NCBI GenBank assembly: GCA_947069175.1
Contig: CAMTDV010000030.1
Location: 102,076,411 to 102,140,410, forward strand
DNA length: 64,000 bases
Reading direction: 5' to 3'
DNA from: Scalesia atractyloides
Taxonomy: Eukaryota > Streptophyta > Magnoliopsida > Asterales > Asteraceae
Below, in pieces: positions 1 through 10,389 of the stretch (positions are counted from its first letter, which is position 1; each line of letters starts with the position of its first letter). The notes under the pieces are model-generated. The model was not told the origin of the DNA and made no database searches. It saw nothing but the letters and a program-made list of their open reading frames with translations. The position numbers and the translations under genes were made by a program.

Positions 1-1289
1 CTAAGGTGGCGAGTCAAGATTTTAGACTTGGTTTAGCAATGCAAAGATGCTCTCAGATATATGAGAATTCATCATTTTTCATGAACAAATCTCACTACCT
101 TTATTACATTATAAGTGTATAATGCAACTTGCGTTAATAAGTCAATAAGATATTGATTCTCCTTTAAGTTATGAAATTTCTCCAACTCTTGCTTGTTAAC
201 AGCAAGTGAAGCCCACAAAATGATAACAAGAAAATGGATAAAATGAATAAACCCTAATTAATATTGCCATTGTATATATCTTCAAATAGATTAAATAAAT
301 AAACACGAAAAACGATGGATTATGTCATACTTAATAGCTATGTAAAATAATTTATAAGTTGGGTAGAAGTAATAATAATTACTCATATTTAGGTAGGTCG
401 AACTAACGAAAAAGTTAGCACTTTCAAAATATGTATTGGCCTATTGGGCATAATAATGATAATAAAATAATTTATAAATGGCTTCTAGAATAGTATAAAA
501 TGGAATGTTTAAAGATCTAAAGAGTTTGAGTAGGAATAAAACTCTTATGGTCCAGAATTCAATTTGGGTTCAACTGAAAGTGTGACATTTATAATTATAT
601 AGTTGTTTAATGGTTTTTGGCTCAGTGATCAAGAGGAATTGTCTTTTGTGAGAAGATTAAGGTTCAATTATACAAAGGTTTAATTTAGAATAGTATTTAG
701 GAGGGGTGAAAGTTAGCTATTCAAACATATATAGCCATCAAGATATACATTTAGAAAAATAACATTGACATATATGAATATTAGAAAAATAAACATTGAT
801 GTAACAGTTATAAAGTTTGTTAACACACATTCGTCAAGATATATATTTTTATTATTATTATTATTATTTAACATAGTGTATTTTTTTGTTTACCATTTTA
901 TCATCTTACCATGTTAAATATTCAAATTTTTTTTAGAAATCATCATAAAAATAATTATCATCATTATTCTTTGTTTTTTTAAATATTTTAACCAACCAAA
1001 TTTTAAACTTTATGAAGCTTTTAAGTAAAAAAAATAAATTTATTTAAAAATTTGATAATTAATTTCATAATAAATTAATTTGGTTAATGACACAATAATT
1101 ATCTTTAATAAAAAATAAGTATTTATAATTAAGTATGAATGAGGGGAAAAAATAAATATTAGATGTCTTCAAAGGATGACATGTGTCCTCCATAAGTTTT
1201 CTTTTATTATATAGTACGGATATTATGGATATTTTTTATATACCAATTTAAGATGGTCAATCTTCAAGTAGACTCACTGAGTGGGTTAA
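1..1289. other. AT-rich noncoding DNA
   Basis: I see no coding region, RNA gene or clear element boundary here. The stretch is very AT-rich with runs of A and T (for example around 840-1130), as in plant intergenic DNA or old transposon debris. Confidence 0.6.
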
Positions 1290-1545
1290 TCTCCAAAGAA
1301 ATAGATAAAGATATAAGATAATATTTGCAACCAATTTTCTTCTTAATTTATTTCAAACATAGACTGTCTTTTATAGGCTCAACAAAAAATAAAACCAAAC
1401 AAGAATAATACGTAAAACTAAGAAAATGATAACCCACTAAATATAAAAAATAACCGACAAGGGAAATAATTAATAACTTGCAGCAAGCATCCACGTTCGT
1501 CGATGAATGCATGGTATGAGAATATAATGGACTACGTGGTTTGGA
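1290..1545 (-). repeat. Dispersed repeat, copy A (possible old LTR end)
   Basis: This stretch is clearly related to 24490-24697, which lies on the far side of the nested elements, in the same orientation. Shared words include the segment around ccaattttcttctta, aagaataatacgtaaaact and gcatggtatgag. Read on the minus strand it directly follows a peptide that resembles the C-terminal end of a gypsy polyprotein, so it may be the LTR of an old element. No termini or target duplication could be defined. Confidence 0.45.
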
Positions 1546-2247
1546 GGCACGCATCAATTCCCACCACTTTAAAACGTCCTTGTCCTCAAGGACGGATGAT
1601 ATCGCGATGGAGGTCGCCACTCTCACACAACGACATTTGGGGCAGTCTCAGTTATGCAACACGGTGGTTACTAAGGTGGTCGTCTTTCCCGGTGTGTAAC
1701 GTAGTCAAGGCCGGTCTCACGAGACGCCACCCATGGTAGGCGCCACTTGCGTCTTTCGGTTACACGATCTTTAGCTTCTTCCACTCTTTCAAGATCAAAC
1801 ACCCTGGCCAAGAAGGATGCACGGAGGTGAGGAAAAATGATGTTTTCAACACCATGATGTGGTAATGGAAATGGAATTTGGTTTGGTGTAGTAGGGGGTT
1901 GTTTGGAAAGATGCATTAACGTGGGAATTTTGGGTGATTTAGTGCCATTACTTGAAGGTGTCCATAGTGGTTGAACGAGTCGATGTAATTGTTGGAGGAT
2001 TCGATGTTTGGTGACAGTGTCGGGGCTAAGGGCGGTACAAATGGGCCAGGTGACGATGTTGCTTTTGGTGGTGCGGGTATTGGTGCGGAAGGTTGTGGTG
2101 TATCTAGATTTTTTTGTTGGTTTTGGTTAGAGAGGCAATTAGAAACTGGGTTTGTTCGAAGTGGGCGGCAAGATGAGAAACGACAATGTCGATTTTAGAT
2201 GGTTGTTTGTTCATAGAGGCGGGGTATTTGTTGATATTGTCAGCCAT
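1546..2247 (-). pseudogene. Decayed Ty3/gypsy Gag/Pol remnant
   Basis: On the minus strand, a reading frame from the ATG at 2247 starts MADNINKYPASMNKQPSKID and looks like the N terminus of a plant gypsy Gag. It soon breaks. Around 1915-1671 another frame is Pro/His-rich and then basic. Near 1620-1560 a frame reads SVLEDKDVLKWWELMRA, which resembles the LEDK-type tail of gypsy polyproteins. Protease, reverse transcriptase and integrase are absent, so a large internal deletion is inferred. The match is by eye to a general pattern and is weak; this could be unrelated noncoding DNA. Confidence 0.3.
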
Positions 2248-3462
2248 AGTTGATGTAGCTGTCGTGAGTTAATAAAAGACAAATATTTTACTTAAATACT
2301 TATATGAGTGGAGGTAAATAAGCTTCTATCCATAGGGAATTTGTGGTTAGTGTTTAGTAATTTGACTAATTAACTATTATTGCCTAGATTGGGGGTTTGT
2401 TTGATTGTTAAGAAAAACACGCAAATTGTTGGAGAAGATGTTATCGGATTAAGAAAAGGTAGCCCCCACCCGAAATCGCGATTACAAGTTTAACATAAAA
2501 ATTTGTTTACTGATTCAAACACCACATAGACATCAATGACTTTGATTAACGATTAGGGATAGTTTTAATACTAACCATACAACCTAACAATCCGTTATAG
2601 TATACCAACTACCCACTAGATTACCAACCCGCTAACGATACAAGAAAATCGCTAATACACCTGATAACAGACAAATAGTTCAAATATAATTAATGTTTAC
2701 CAAAATCAACACAAGTGGTCAAGATGTATCAGTTACAAGAATCAGAAAACAAAGTTAATTGTGCAAAACCTAGCAATCATTAATCCCGGGGAGTCACAAG
2801 GGTTTTAGCCTTGCATGCTCAAATCTTGATGTGGAATGATTTGGCATGAAGAAACGGGATGATTCGGGTCCAAGAACTCTGAAAATCGTCTTTTTCCTGC
2901 TCCGGAATCGTAAAATCGGCTATGGATGTGAATGATAATGCCCCAAACGCGTTTTAGTTTAAAAGTAACAAAATCCGTTTCGACCTCCCCCGCGTGTCAC
3001 AGGGGAGCCTTCCTTCCACTCCACATGGCGCGGCGGTGCAAATTCGGCGGGCCCACATGCCGTCCGCTCCCATGCGTCATGGAGTATTACACCTTCTCCC
3101 CCGCGATGCTCAGGGGAGACACTTTTCCAGAATTCGTTTTTCAGCCATTCGCTTGACCCGTGCAACCCAAATTTCCTGTTACACTCCTTCCATCATTTAG
3201 CACCTGTTAAACCTTTAAAGCCCGACGCAATAAGTACAACATATCAGTACAAACCGACGTGTTAAAACCATGAAAGTGTACAAAACTCATACCAATGCAA
3301 TTTGTTTTACCAGCACATCAATAGTGGCCATGGATTTTCTAAGGGGCGACGGTCCACGGAAAGAAGTTTTCCATGGTACCTAATTTGCGTTTTCAATTTT
3401 GTAATAACGACCTTTGTGGGCGCTATAAGACCACCGGCCACGGGGTCGTGATAAAACCCACT
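2248..3462. other. Noncoding, probable old element debris
   Basis: No convincing gene. A GC-rich island at about 2980-3130 stands out from AT-rich surroundings. Overlapping short ORFs occur there on both strands but show no recognisable domain. The right edge (3463-3467, TCTAG) is the target site of the outer LTR element. Confidence 0.5.
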
Positions 3463-3863
3463 TCTAGTGTCACACCCGACCCGCAGCGGAAAAGGTGACC
3501 GGGGCATGATTGGGTTATCATCAAAGCTCATGACATTTATTATACGTTTCATATTCATTAATACAATTTAATGGAAATTTACAATAAATGATACAACATG
3601 TTCTAACTATCAGTCTAAGCTTCTTGGTTCTCTTCTAAGGCATATCCTATGTTTTCCTTGCTTCAACCTGTTCACCTGTATCATGTGTAAAAAGGTTTTT
3701 GGATCAACATAATGTTGGCGAGTGAATCCTATGGAAAAACATTTGAACAAGTTTATCCAATTGATTATAAATAATGTGCATACCACATATGAGTAAATGT
3801 AGATGTAAATTTATTCACACAACACATAATATTGAATATTGAACACACATACACCAAATGATT

Positions 3864-4026
3864 GTTTTGAGGCACGCGTTGTTCGACTCGTCTCCCACGA
3901 GGAACTGATGGGCCTAATGAATGAGTTTTGAGGCACGCGTTGTTCCACGAACTGATGGGCCTAATGAATGAGTTTTGAGGCACGCGTTGTTCAACTACGT
4001 CTCCCACGAGGAACTGATGGGCCTAA
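3864..4026. repeat. Minisatellite in outer LTR, three units
   Basis: Three tandem units beginning gttttgaggcacgcgttgtt and ending gaactgatgggcctaa, about 47-62 bp each. The longer units carry an extra cgtctcccacgagg segment. The partner array in the other LTR (9802-9975 plus 22342-22477) has about six units. Confidence 0.9.
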
Positions 4027-4515
4027 ATAATTTTCATACAACTTTGACAATATGTAATACATCACAACCAACAATAGTTACATTCAAATTTAGTTCATAT
4101 AATGGTATAGCACGAATTTGCATAAGAGAATTAGTTTAAGCGACACATGATACACCCCAAAACATGAATAAAAAGGGGAGTTTGTAAGAATTCACTCACA
4201 TTGGGTGCGTTCGGTTGATGATGTTGAATGCACGCGAAATGGTTTTAACCACGAGTGAAATTAACCTAGATAAATAGCATTTTGGTTCGGTAAGTAAACG
4301 GATTTTATTAATCTATTTTAGTAGGATTGTTGGGTGTATTTTTGTGAGTTTGAGGCTATTTTCTAACCTTAAAAATGTTATTTTTAAGTATTTTTAATTG
4401 ATTTTTAATTAAAATAATTAAATAAAAATAATAAAAAAATATTTGATTTTTGCTACAGTTGACTTTGACCATTGACTTTGACTGACTGTTGACCGGTTCG
4501 AAGGCATATTGTTGT

Positions 4516-4592
4516 GCGCTGGGTGAGGCTCGAACCCGAGACCTCCCGTACGCGTGCACGCAGCTCTACCAACTGAGCTACGTGTCTAACCC
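4516..4592 (-). other. tRNA-like unit 1 in outer LTR
   Basis: On the minus strand the segment reads TAGCTCAGTTGGTAGAGC (a perfect D-arm and A-box) and, about 25 nt later, a B-box/T-loop GGTTCGAGCC. The spacing matches a tRNA, but the acceptor stem is not formed and the T-stem has a mismatch, so this is a tRNA-derived relic and not a working gene. It is followed by a spacer that recurs after units 2 and 3. The right LTR copy is near 22967-23043. Confidence 0.65.
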
Positions 4593-4686
4593 GTTATATA
4601 TCTGATTTTAATTACATATATACATTAATTAGAATTAAACAGAAATCCTTTATTTTTTTAAAAACGATTTAAATCCCGAAAACCGG

Positions 4687-4763
4687 TGCGCTCCACAGGT
4701 CTCGAACCCGGGACCTGTGGGTTAGCGTACACACAGTCCACCGCTGGACTGTGTGTCTCACTT
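4687..4763 (-). other. tRNA-like unit 2 in outer LTR
   Basis: On the minus strand an A-box-like CAGTCCAGCGGTGGACTG is followed by a B-box GGTTCGAGAC. Both arms are longer than in a tRNA: ACACAGTCCA pairs with TGGACTGTGT, and CCACAGGTC pairs with GACCTGTGG. The unit lies about 170 bp from unit 1. The right LTR copy is near 23138-23214. Confidence 0.6.
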
Positions 4764-4846
4764 GGTTATAAACTCGGTTATCAATATACTTAACATATAC
4801 CTAAATCAATCCGGTTCAGTTTGCTGAAAAAGGAATTTTTATTAAG

Positions 4847-4930
4847 GCAGCGTGTGAGTAACAATACTCGAACTCGAGACCTTAGCGTTCAATGTGCACA
4901 CAGTCCACCGCTGGACTGTGTGTCTAACCC
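4847..4930 (-). other. tRNA-like unit 3 in outer LTR
   Basis: The D-arm hairpin is the same as in unit 2 (ACACAGTCCA with TGGACTGTGT), about 167 bp away. The T-arm is divergent, with GTTCGAGTA in place of GTTCGAGAC. The spacer that follows is like that after unit 1, so units 1-3 form a diverged tandem triplication. The right LTR copy is near 23298-23380. Confidence 0.6.
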
Positions 4931-5365
4931 GGTAAATAACTGGATTTTAATTATACTTAACTATTACCGAAACTTCGTCTTCTTCACTGGTTTTCACCGG
5001 AAGTGACGACTGACTGATGCGAAATGTTGATTCAGGTTTCTTTAGCGTTTTATGATCAATTACAGACGAGATAAAAGTAAAAAGGAAAGGAATTAGGCGT
5101 GAAAAGTACCGACTGGTTCTCCTCTGTTTTCCGGCAGAACTCCGACGACAGCAATCTCTTTCCGGCGACGAGTGTCTTGCAGCAGAGAGTCTTCCGAAAG
5201 CTTACAAAGGGTGTGGGTGACTTCGGTAGAAGTTTAGGGGGTTCAGTAAAGCTCAGAGATTAATGATACGGTTTTCCGGCGACGTATAAAATATTTCCGG
5301 CGAGTGAGTTTTCGCCGAGAAAGGGTGCGATTTGAGTGTGAAAGATTTCTGGTGAGTTGTGGGTG

Positions 5366-5376
5366 AATTTATAGGG
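5366..5376 (-). promoter_or_regulatory. Candidate TATA box of outer LTR
   Basis: The minus strand reads CCCTATAAATTC, a good plant TATA box, about 530 bp inside the U3 end of the LTR. If it is used, transcription starts near 5340 and the three sense tRNA-like units lie in the transcribed leader. The same sequence occurs near 23817-23827 in the 5' LTR. Confidence 0.5.
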
Positions 5377-5637
5377 TAGTATCGAGATGTATGGGGTCTG
5401 AATTCGGTCTCAATTCGAAGTCAGCCGTTCTCCGGCGGTTACGGCTGATGTCGCGGGTTCAGACGTCGGTTATAACCGTTGTGGGAGTTAAGTCTTTCGG
5501 TTAATTTGAGCGGAAACGTAATTAAACGGCGAAGTCGTCGGGATTTCCGACGACTGCTAATTGGGCGCAAATTGACGAATTTGACTTCCGAACATTAATA
5601 CTTGAATTAATTGATTCCTTTTAATAACAGAAAATCG

Positions 5638-5716
5638 AAGTGGCGGAGCGGAAGATTGGCTGGGTGATAAGTCATTGTTGAGTCGGTACAGACCCGAGTT
5701 CGAAACCCGGCATGAG
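5638..5716 (+). other. tRNA-like unit 4 (plus strand) in outer LTR U3
   Basis: The plus strand shows GTGGCGGAGCGG, resembling a Leu/Ser-type A-box, and about 55 nt later GAGTTCGAAAC as B-box. The T-stem CCGAG/CCCGG has one mismatch. The long gap between boxes suggests a class II (Leu/Ser-like) tRNA relic. It is antisense to the element and lies upstream of the TATA box. The right LTR copy is at 24087-24165. Confidence 0.5.
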
Positions 5717-5901
5717 TAAAACATTTTTATTTTGCGATTTTTAACAGTTTTTCAAAAACTAATTATATATCCCCGCATAATAATTGATTATGTATCGTTT
5801 AAAATTATTTTGGGCATTTAATTCGCAACAAAAATTTTAACTGACTGTTCGGTTTGATAAACGGAGCGGGTTTGGTAAATCCGTTTTTGACGGATGTTAC
5901 A

Positions 5902-5940
5902 GTATCCCCTGCTTTTTAGAAATTTCGTCCCGAAATTTAA
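5902..5940 (-). promoter_or_regulatory. Polypurine tract and hairpin of outer element
   Basis: Read on the minus strand, AGCAGGGGATAC abuts the LTR start TGTAACATCC and is the likely polypurine tract for plus-strand priming. Next to it, 5920-5938 is a near-perfect palindrome, aaatttcg-tcc-cgaaattt. The same arrangement occurs in the two other large elements of the window. Confidence 0.7.
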
Positions 5941-6249
5941 ATAGTGATATATTTGACTAAAAAATGATGGTGTTTAGTTTGACAGTTACACGCTTTAGAA
6001 GAAATAAGGGTTTAAGTTTTTGTTTGAGGCGGTAACGTTCCTTGTAAGGGTCTAGTACCCTATTACAGGAATCGCTTTTTGTTGCCTACTGTATAAGTAT
6101 TGTTAAGCAGGAATGATTCGCTAAAATGATATCATGCATAAGAGTTTAGATATGTTTGGAAAAGTATGGTTATATCCTAAGGCAAAACTTCCAATACTAC
6201 AATCTACACAAATAAACACAACAACTAATAATTGAATCCACATTCTGAT

Positions 6250-7095
6250 AGTATATATGTTTGAATGGTGACAGTTCCTCTCTCGTTTGTTATGATGGAG
6301 AGGTTAGTCTATGTAGAAATGGATCACAATCCAATTTCTTTAAATAGTGAGATGATATAAATGTAACACAAATTTCAACCAAGGCAATACTAAATCCTAC
6401 ATGGAACTTCTCATAACCGCCTGATAACGCCTCTGATCCTTTGGCAAGAATACTTATATATAGGAAGTACCAGCGGCGTATCCACCATATTCTTGTCAAA
6501 TTTTCATTGGTTTTATCAGTGAATTATGATTAGTCCTATAACTCTACAACCAATACAACAAACATAAAAATACTGAAATGAAATATATCTGTGCGATCAA
6601 GGCACAATCAAACGGAGTCGATCGTATTGTATGTACTGAAATTGAAATGTCTGTGCGCTCAAGGCTCAATCAAACGGAGCCGAACGTATTGAATGTACTG
6701 AAAATGAAATTGTCTGTGTGCTCAAGGCTCAATCAAACGGAGCCGAGCTTATTGCATGTACTGAAAATAAATAACTTAATCACACAAACAACCTATGCAT
6801 GGAACCTCTCATAACCGCCTGATAATGCCTTCGATCATTTGACAAGAATACTTATATATAGGAAGTACCAGCGGCGTATCCACCATACTCTTGTCAAATT
6901 TTCATTGGTTTTATCAGTAAGTTATGATTGGTTCTATGTGACTCTAGAACATAAACAAACAAACAACCAGCGCTTGAGTCTTAATTCTGATAGTATACAT
7001 GTTTGAATGATGACAATACCTCTCTCGTTTAATATGTGGAGAGGTTAGTCTATGTAGAAGTGAGACACAACTCAACTTCTTTAAATGATGAAACT
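6250..7095. repeat. Repeat-rich filler replacing pol in outer element
   Basis: Two blocks occur twice in swapped order. Block A (about 6250-6350, with cctctctcgttt and gagaggttagtctatgtag) recurs at 6991-7090. Block B (about 6404-6550, with gtaccagcggcgtatccacc) recurs at 6799-6950. Between them, 6575-6770 holds three tandem units of about 65 bp with core caatcaaacggagccgaacg. No protein domain is visible, so this DNA appears to be noncoding filler. Confidence 0.85.
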
Positions 7096-7281
7096 GAGAT
7101 ACGTCGTGAAGTATGATGATATGAATATTAAATTAATGAGTATAAAACAAACTGAACTAGTAATTTGCATTAAAATTCTTGGATAAATTTCCAATTGAGA
7201 TACGTGAAAATTGAGATAACATAAAGAAAAACATAAAAACTAAGTGATTGGAGTTGAATCTTGATTCTTGGTGAGAGAAGG

Positions 7282-8626
7282 CTAGTTAAGTGGTTGGTTT
7301 GGACCGTTAATATCTTCAACAGGATTGGCATTGATGTTATAAACTCTTCCTCTTGCTGGCGGTGGGGATGGGTTTGTTTGATTTGCTTGGTTAACTGGGT
7401 TTGCTTGAGCTTGGGCGTTTATGATGTTAACCAAACGAGGGCACGTGTTTCTAAAATGGGTAGGGTCGCCACAATTGAAACAAGCTCGAACATATGGGTA
7501 CATGGGGTATTGAGGTTGTTGATATGTTTGGATCATGGGTTGAGTAGGGGTTGAGGTTTGGTTTTGAGAGGTGCGGCAAACTTTGCTCAAATGACCGTAG
7601 CGTCCACAATTCGCACATAGTCGACAGGGTAAGGTAGATGGATGGTGATAGAAACAGGTGTTGCATTGAGGGTGAGGTCCAATGTAAGGTTTCTTATTTG
7701 GGTAAGTTGAGTTGGGTGCTACTTGAGCATTTGGGATAGTTTGAGGAGGTACAACTTGTGAAGCTGGTTGGTTGCGTTGGGTGACGGCGAAAATTTGCCC
7801 ATCTCGTTTTCTCTTAGAAATAGGTGGTGTAAAGGATTCGGTTCGGGTGGAGTTTGAGGTTTCGGTTGATGCTTTATCCTTCTTCTTCTCCTCTTTGAAA
7901 TCTTTGTTTCGGATTCGGTTCTCAGTGAGCGCGGTTGCTAGCTCCATTGCTGCTTCCAAAGTTGCAGGCGAGGTACTTATTACAGAGTCTTGAATCTTTG
8001 ATGGAAGACCACGAATGTAGTGCTCGATCAAACGGTAGAGGGGAGTAAACAAATTGGGAACCATTTGATTTAAACTCAAGGAATCTCTTGTTGTATGTGG
8101 TGTGGTCGCCTTCCTTTTGTTTCAAAGCATGGAACTCATCCTCCAATTTCTTGATTTCACTTCTTGGGCAAAACCGTCTTGTCATGATTACCTTCAACTC
8201 TTCCCAAGTCAAGGTCATAGTTTCTTCAACACCTCGTTTGGTCTTCTCTGTATTCCACCATGTGAGTGCTGTTCCAAGTAAACGACCGGTGGCATAACGC
8301 ACTTTGCGATCATCGGGGCAATCGCAATCTAGAAAAGTGTTCTCCATTTCTTCGAACCAGTGGAGGAGAGCGGTGACACCTTCAGTACCTTCGTATTTTG
8401 GAGGATCGCAGGTTTTGAAATGTTTGTAGGTGCATTTAGTGACTGAAGGATTGATAGTGTTTTGATCTTCTTGTTGGGTTGGGTTAACGGAATTAGCGGT
8501 AAGGGCTTGTTGAACTTGAACTACGATGTTGGGTATTACGGTCGCCATTTGCTGAGCGATTTGGGCAGCCATGCGTTCACGGGCTTTTCCTGCTCTCATT
8601 TTCCTACGAGCGAGGCTAGAAGACAT
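7282..8626 (-). pseudogene. Gag of outer element (one frameshift)
   Basis: Gag forms the virus-like particle of LTR retrotransposons and binds the element RNA. The frame opens with MSSSLARRKMRAGKARERMA at 8626. It carries the retrotransposon Gag core (HWFEEMENTF, ALTWWNTEK, LTWEELKVIM) and runs to about 8080. There it is interrupted, and the next frame (from 8079, SLNQMVPNLFTPLYRL) continues the same protein, so one small indel is inferred. The C-terminal half has a basic KRKR stretch and two zinc knuckles, CANCGRYGHLSKVC and CFNCGDPTHFRNTC, which would bind RNA. It ends NQPLN-stop shortly after an ARGRVYNINA motif. No protease follows. Without the frameshift it would be about 445 residues. 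Confidence 0.88.
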
Positions 8627-9383
8627 CTACAAGGAATACATATCAAGAGTATGAGTTGGATGCCTTTGGAATCGTGGGTCGTGTTTGGGAATGAACGTTC
8701 ATAAAATAAATATAGAAAAATAACTCTACTACATCCATAGGATGTCTTGGGCTTTGCTCGTATTTGGGCCTTGCATGCCACCATACTTCACCTTCGTAAT
8801 CATGTGGGCCCCCATGATTACCGGGTTTTTCATATGGTTCGCATGTGTTAGCCTGGTTACGTACACCAAAGCCCGGAGAAAATCGAGAAATATGTAACGT
8901 ATGATATTCGGAATGTGCCCAGGCATGGACACGGTGACATCTCAAAGTGAGGTTAGTTCGAACGACGTTTGGTGTGGCATGCTTTGGCCTAATAGGTCCG
9001 TCGTACTCTCATCGTTAGTCCCCAGGTAGGCAAACTGGTCCGTTATTTTGGATTTATACGAATGCCAACCTAGACAGGACGTCCCGACTACCGGTACTTG
9101 TACCCTTCCGGTTACTACATGCCCGTCGCAGAACTTACTTTAATGAGATTTGAAAATTGCAACAAAATCCTTGAATAATGAGAGTATGAAAATGAATTGA
9201 ATGTATGAACATTGATATATGTATAATGAATATGTATATAAGCATGTATGTTTGACTGTAATATAAACAAATATGAAACAAATAAATATCACAAGTTTGT
9301 ATGTAACCACCTAATCAATTAAAATTTAGGCAGACTATAGAATAGGCTCTAAGGGTCTAATAACCTATCCTATATCCCTATAG
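8627..9383 (-). other. Untranslated leader of outer element
   Basis: This lies between the primer-binding site and the gag start. Short overlapping ORFs occur but show no domain. The segment around 8975-8990 (gctttggcctaa) is also found in the leader of the third gypsy element (near 62500), which suggests a shared leader function or common ancestry. Confidence 0.6.
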
Positions 9384-9400
9384 TCATGGCTCTGATACCA
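9384..9400 (-). promoter_or_regulatory. Primer-binding site, initiator tRNA-Met (outer element)
   Basis: The minus strand reads TGGTATCAGAGCCATGA, complementary to the 3' end of plant initiator tRNA-Met, three bases from the LTR end at 9404. It fixes the element as minus-strand, with the right LTR as the 5' LTR. Confidence 0.93.
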
Positions 9401-9403
9401 ATC

Positions 9404-9975
9404 TGTCACACCCCGACCCGCAGCGAAAAAGGTGACCGGGGCATGATTGGGTTATCATCAAAGCTCATGACATTTATTATACGTTTCATATTCATTAATA
9501 CAATTTAATGGAAATTTACAATAAATGATACAACATGTTCTAACTATCAGTCTAAGCTTCTTGGTTCTCTTCTAAGGCATATCCTATGTTTTCCTTGCTT
9601 CAACCTGTTCACCTGTATCATGTGTAAAAAGGTTTTTGGATCAACATAATGTTGGCGAGTGAATCCTATGGAAAAAACATTTGAACAAGTTTATCCAATT
9701 GATTATAAATAATGTGCATACCACATATGAGTAAATGTAGATGTAAATTTATTCACACAACACATAATATTGAATATTGAACAACCATACACCAAATGAT
9801 TGTTTTGAGGCACGCGTTGTTCGACTCGTCTCCCACGAGGAACTGATGGGCCTAATGAATGAGTTTTGAGGCACGCGTTGTTCCACGAACTGATGGGCCT
9901 AATGAATGAGTTTTGAGGCACGCGTTGTTCTTACGAACTGATGGGCCTAATGTATGAGTTTTGAGGCACGCGTTG
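9404..9975 (-). repeat. 5' LTR of outer element, first part
   Basis: A direct repeat of the start of the left LTR (3468 onward) with few differences. It is cut inside the minisatellite at 9975 by the inner element and resumes at 22342. The five bases CGTTG (9971-9975) are duplicated at 22342-22346. Confidence 0.93.
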
Positions 9976-10389
9976 TGTCACACCCTCAATTTCCACTTGC
10001 GGAGTTCTACCGCGAGACGTGTGAACAAACCAGAATCTAAGACACTAGTACATCGAACGACTCTACATGATTTGATATTACGTTTTCTAAAATCATTTGT
10101 TGTAAATTTTAGATTACCAATCTTTAGCATAAGTATCAGTTTTTAAAGTTTGAGCGGAAGCAATAATAAGTAATGATGCGGGTGCCAACACAAACGCCAA
10201 AACAAAGGAAAAATCCCAAAACAATATTAATAAATGAGACTCGATAATGATGTCTTGTTCAATGCATGTATATGCACCTAGAGCTCCTAGCGTCCTGAGA
10301 AACATGTAAAGAAACAAATGTCAACATTAAAGATGAGTGAGTTCACAGGTTTTTATAAATTCGTTTGTTCGGTTATAGTTTGTTACTCC

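Larger units (their letters stand above)
3468..5901 (-). repeat. 3' LTR of the outer element (2434 bp)
   Basis: A direct repeat of 9404-9975 plus 22342-24350, differing at scattered positions. It begins TG and ends CA. Read in element sense (right to left), U3 runs from 5901 to a TATA box at about 5375, and the rest is R-U5. The LTR contains a minisatellite (3864-4026), three sense tRNA-like units (4516-4930) and one antisense tRNA-like unit (5638-5716). It is about 142 bp shorter than its partner, which fits three fewer minisatellite units. Confidence 0.93.

Noticed and set aside
4516..5716. Functional tRNA genes.
   Set aside because: Boxes are good, but acceptor stems do not pair and anticodon stems are poor, so they are recorded as tRNA-like.
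8643..8945. A 100-residue ORF upstream of gag in the outer element as a counterpart of the inner element's upstream ORF.
   Set aside because: It has no similarity to the 199-residue ORF and no coding signature, and it overlaps another frame of similar length.
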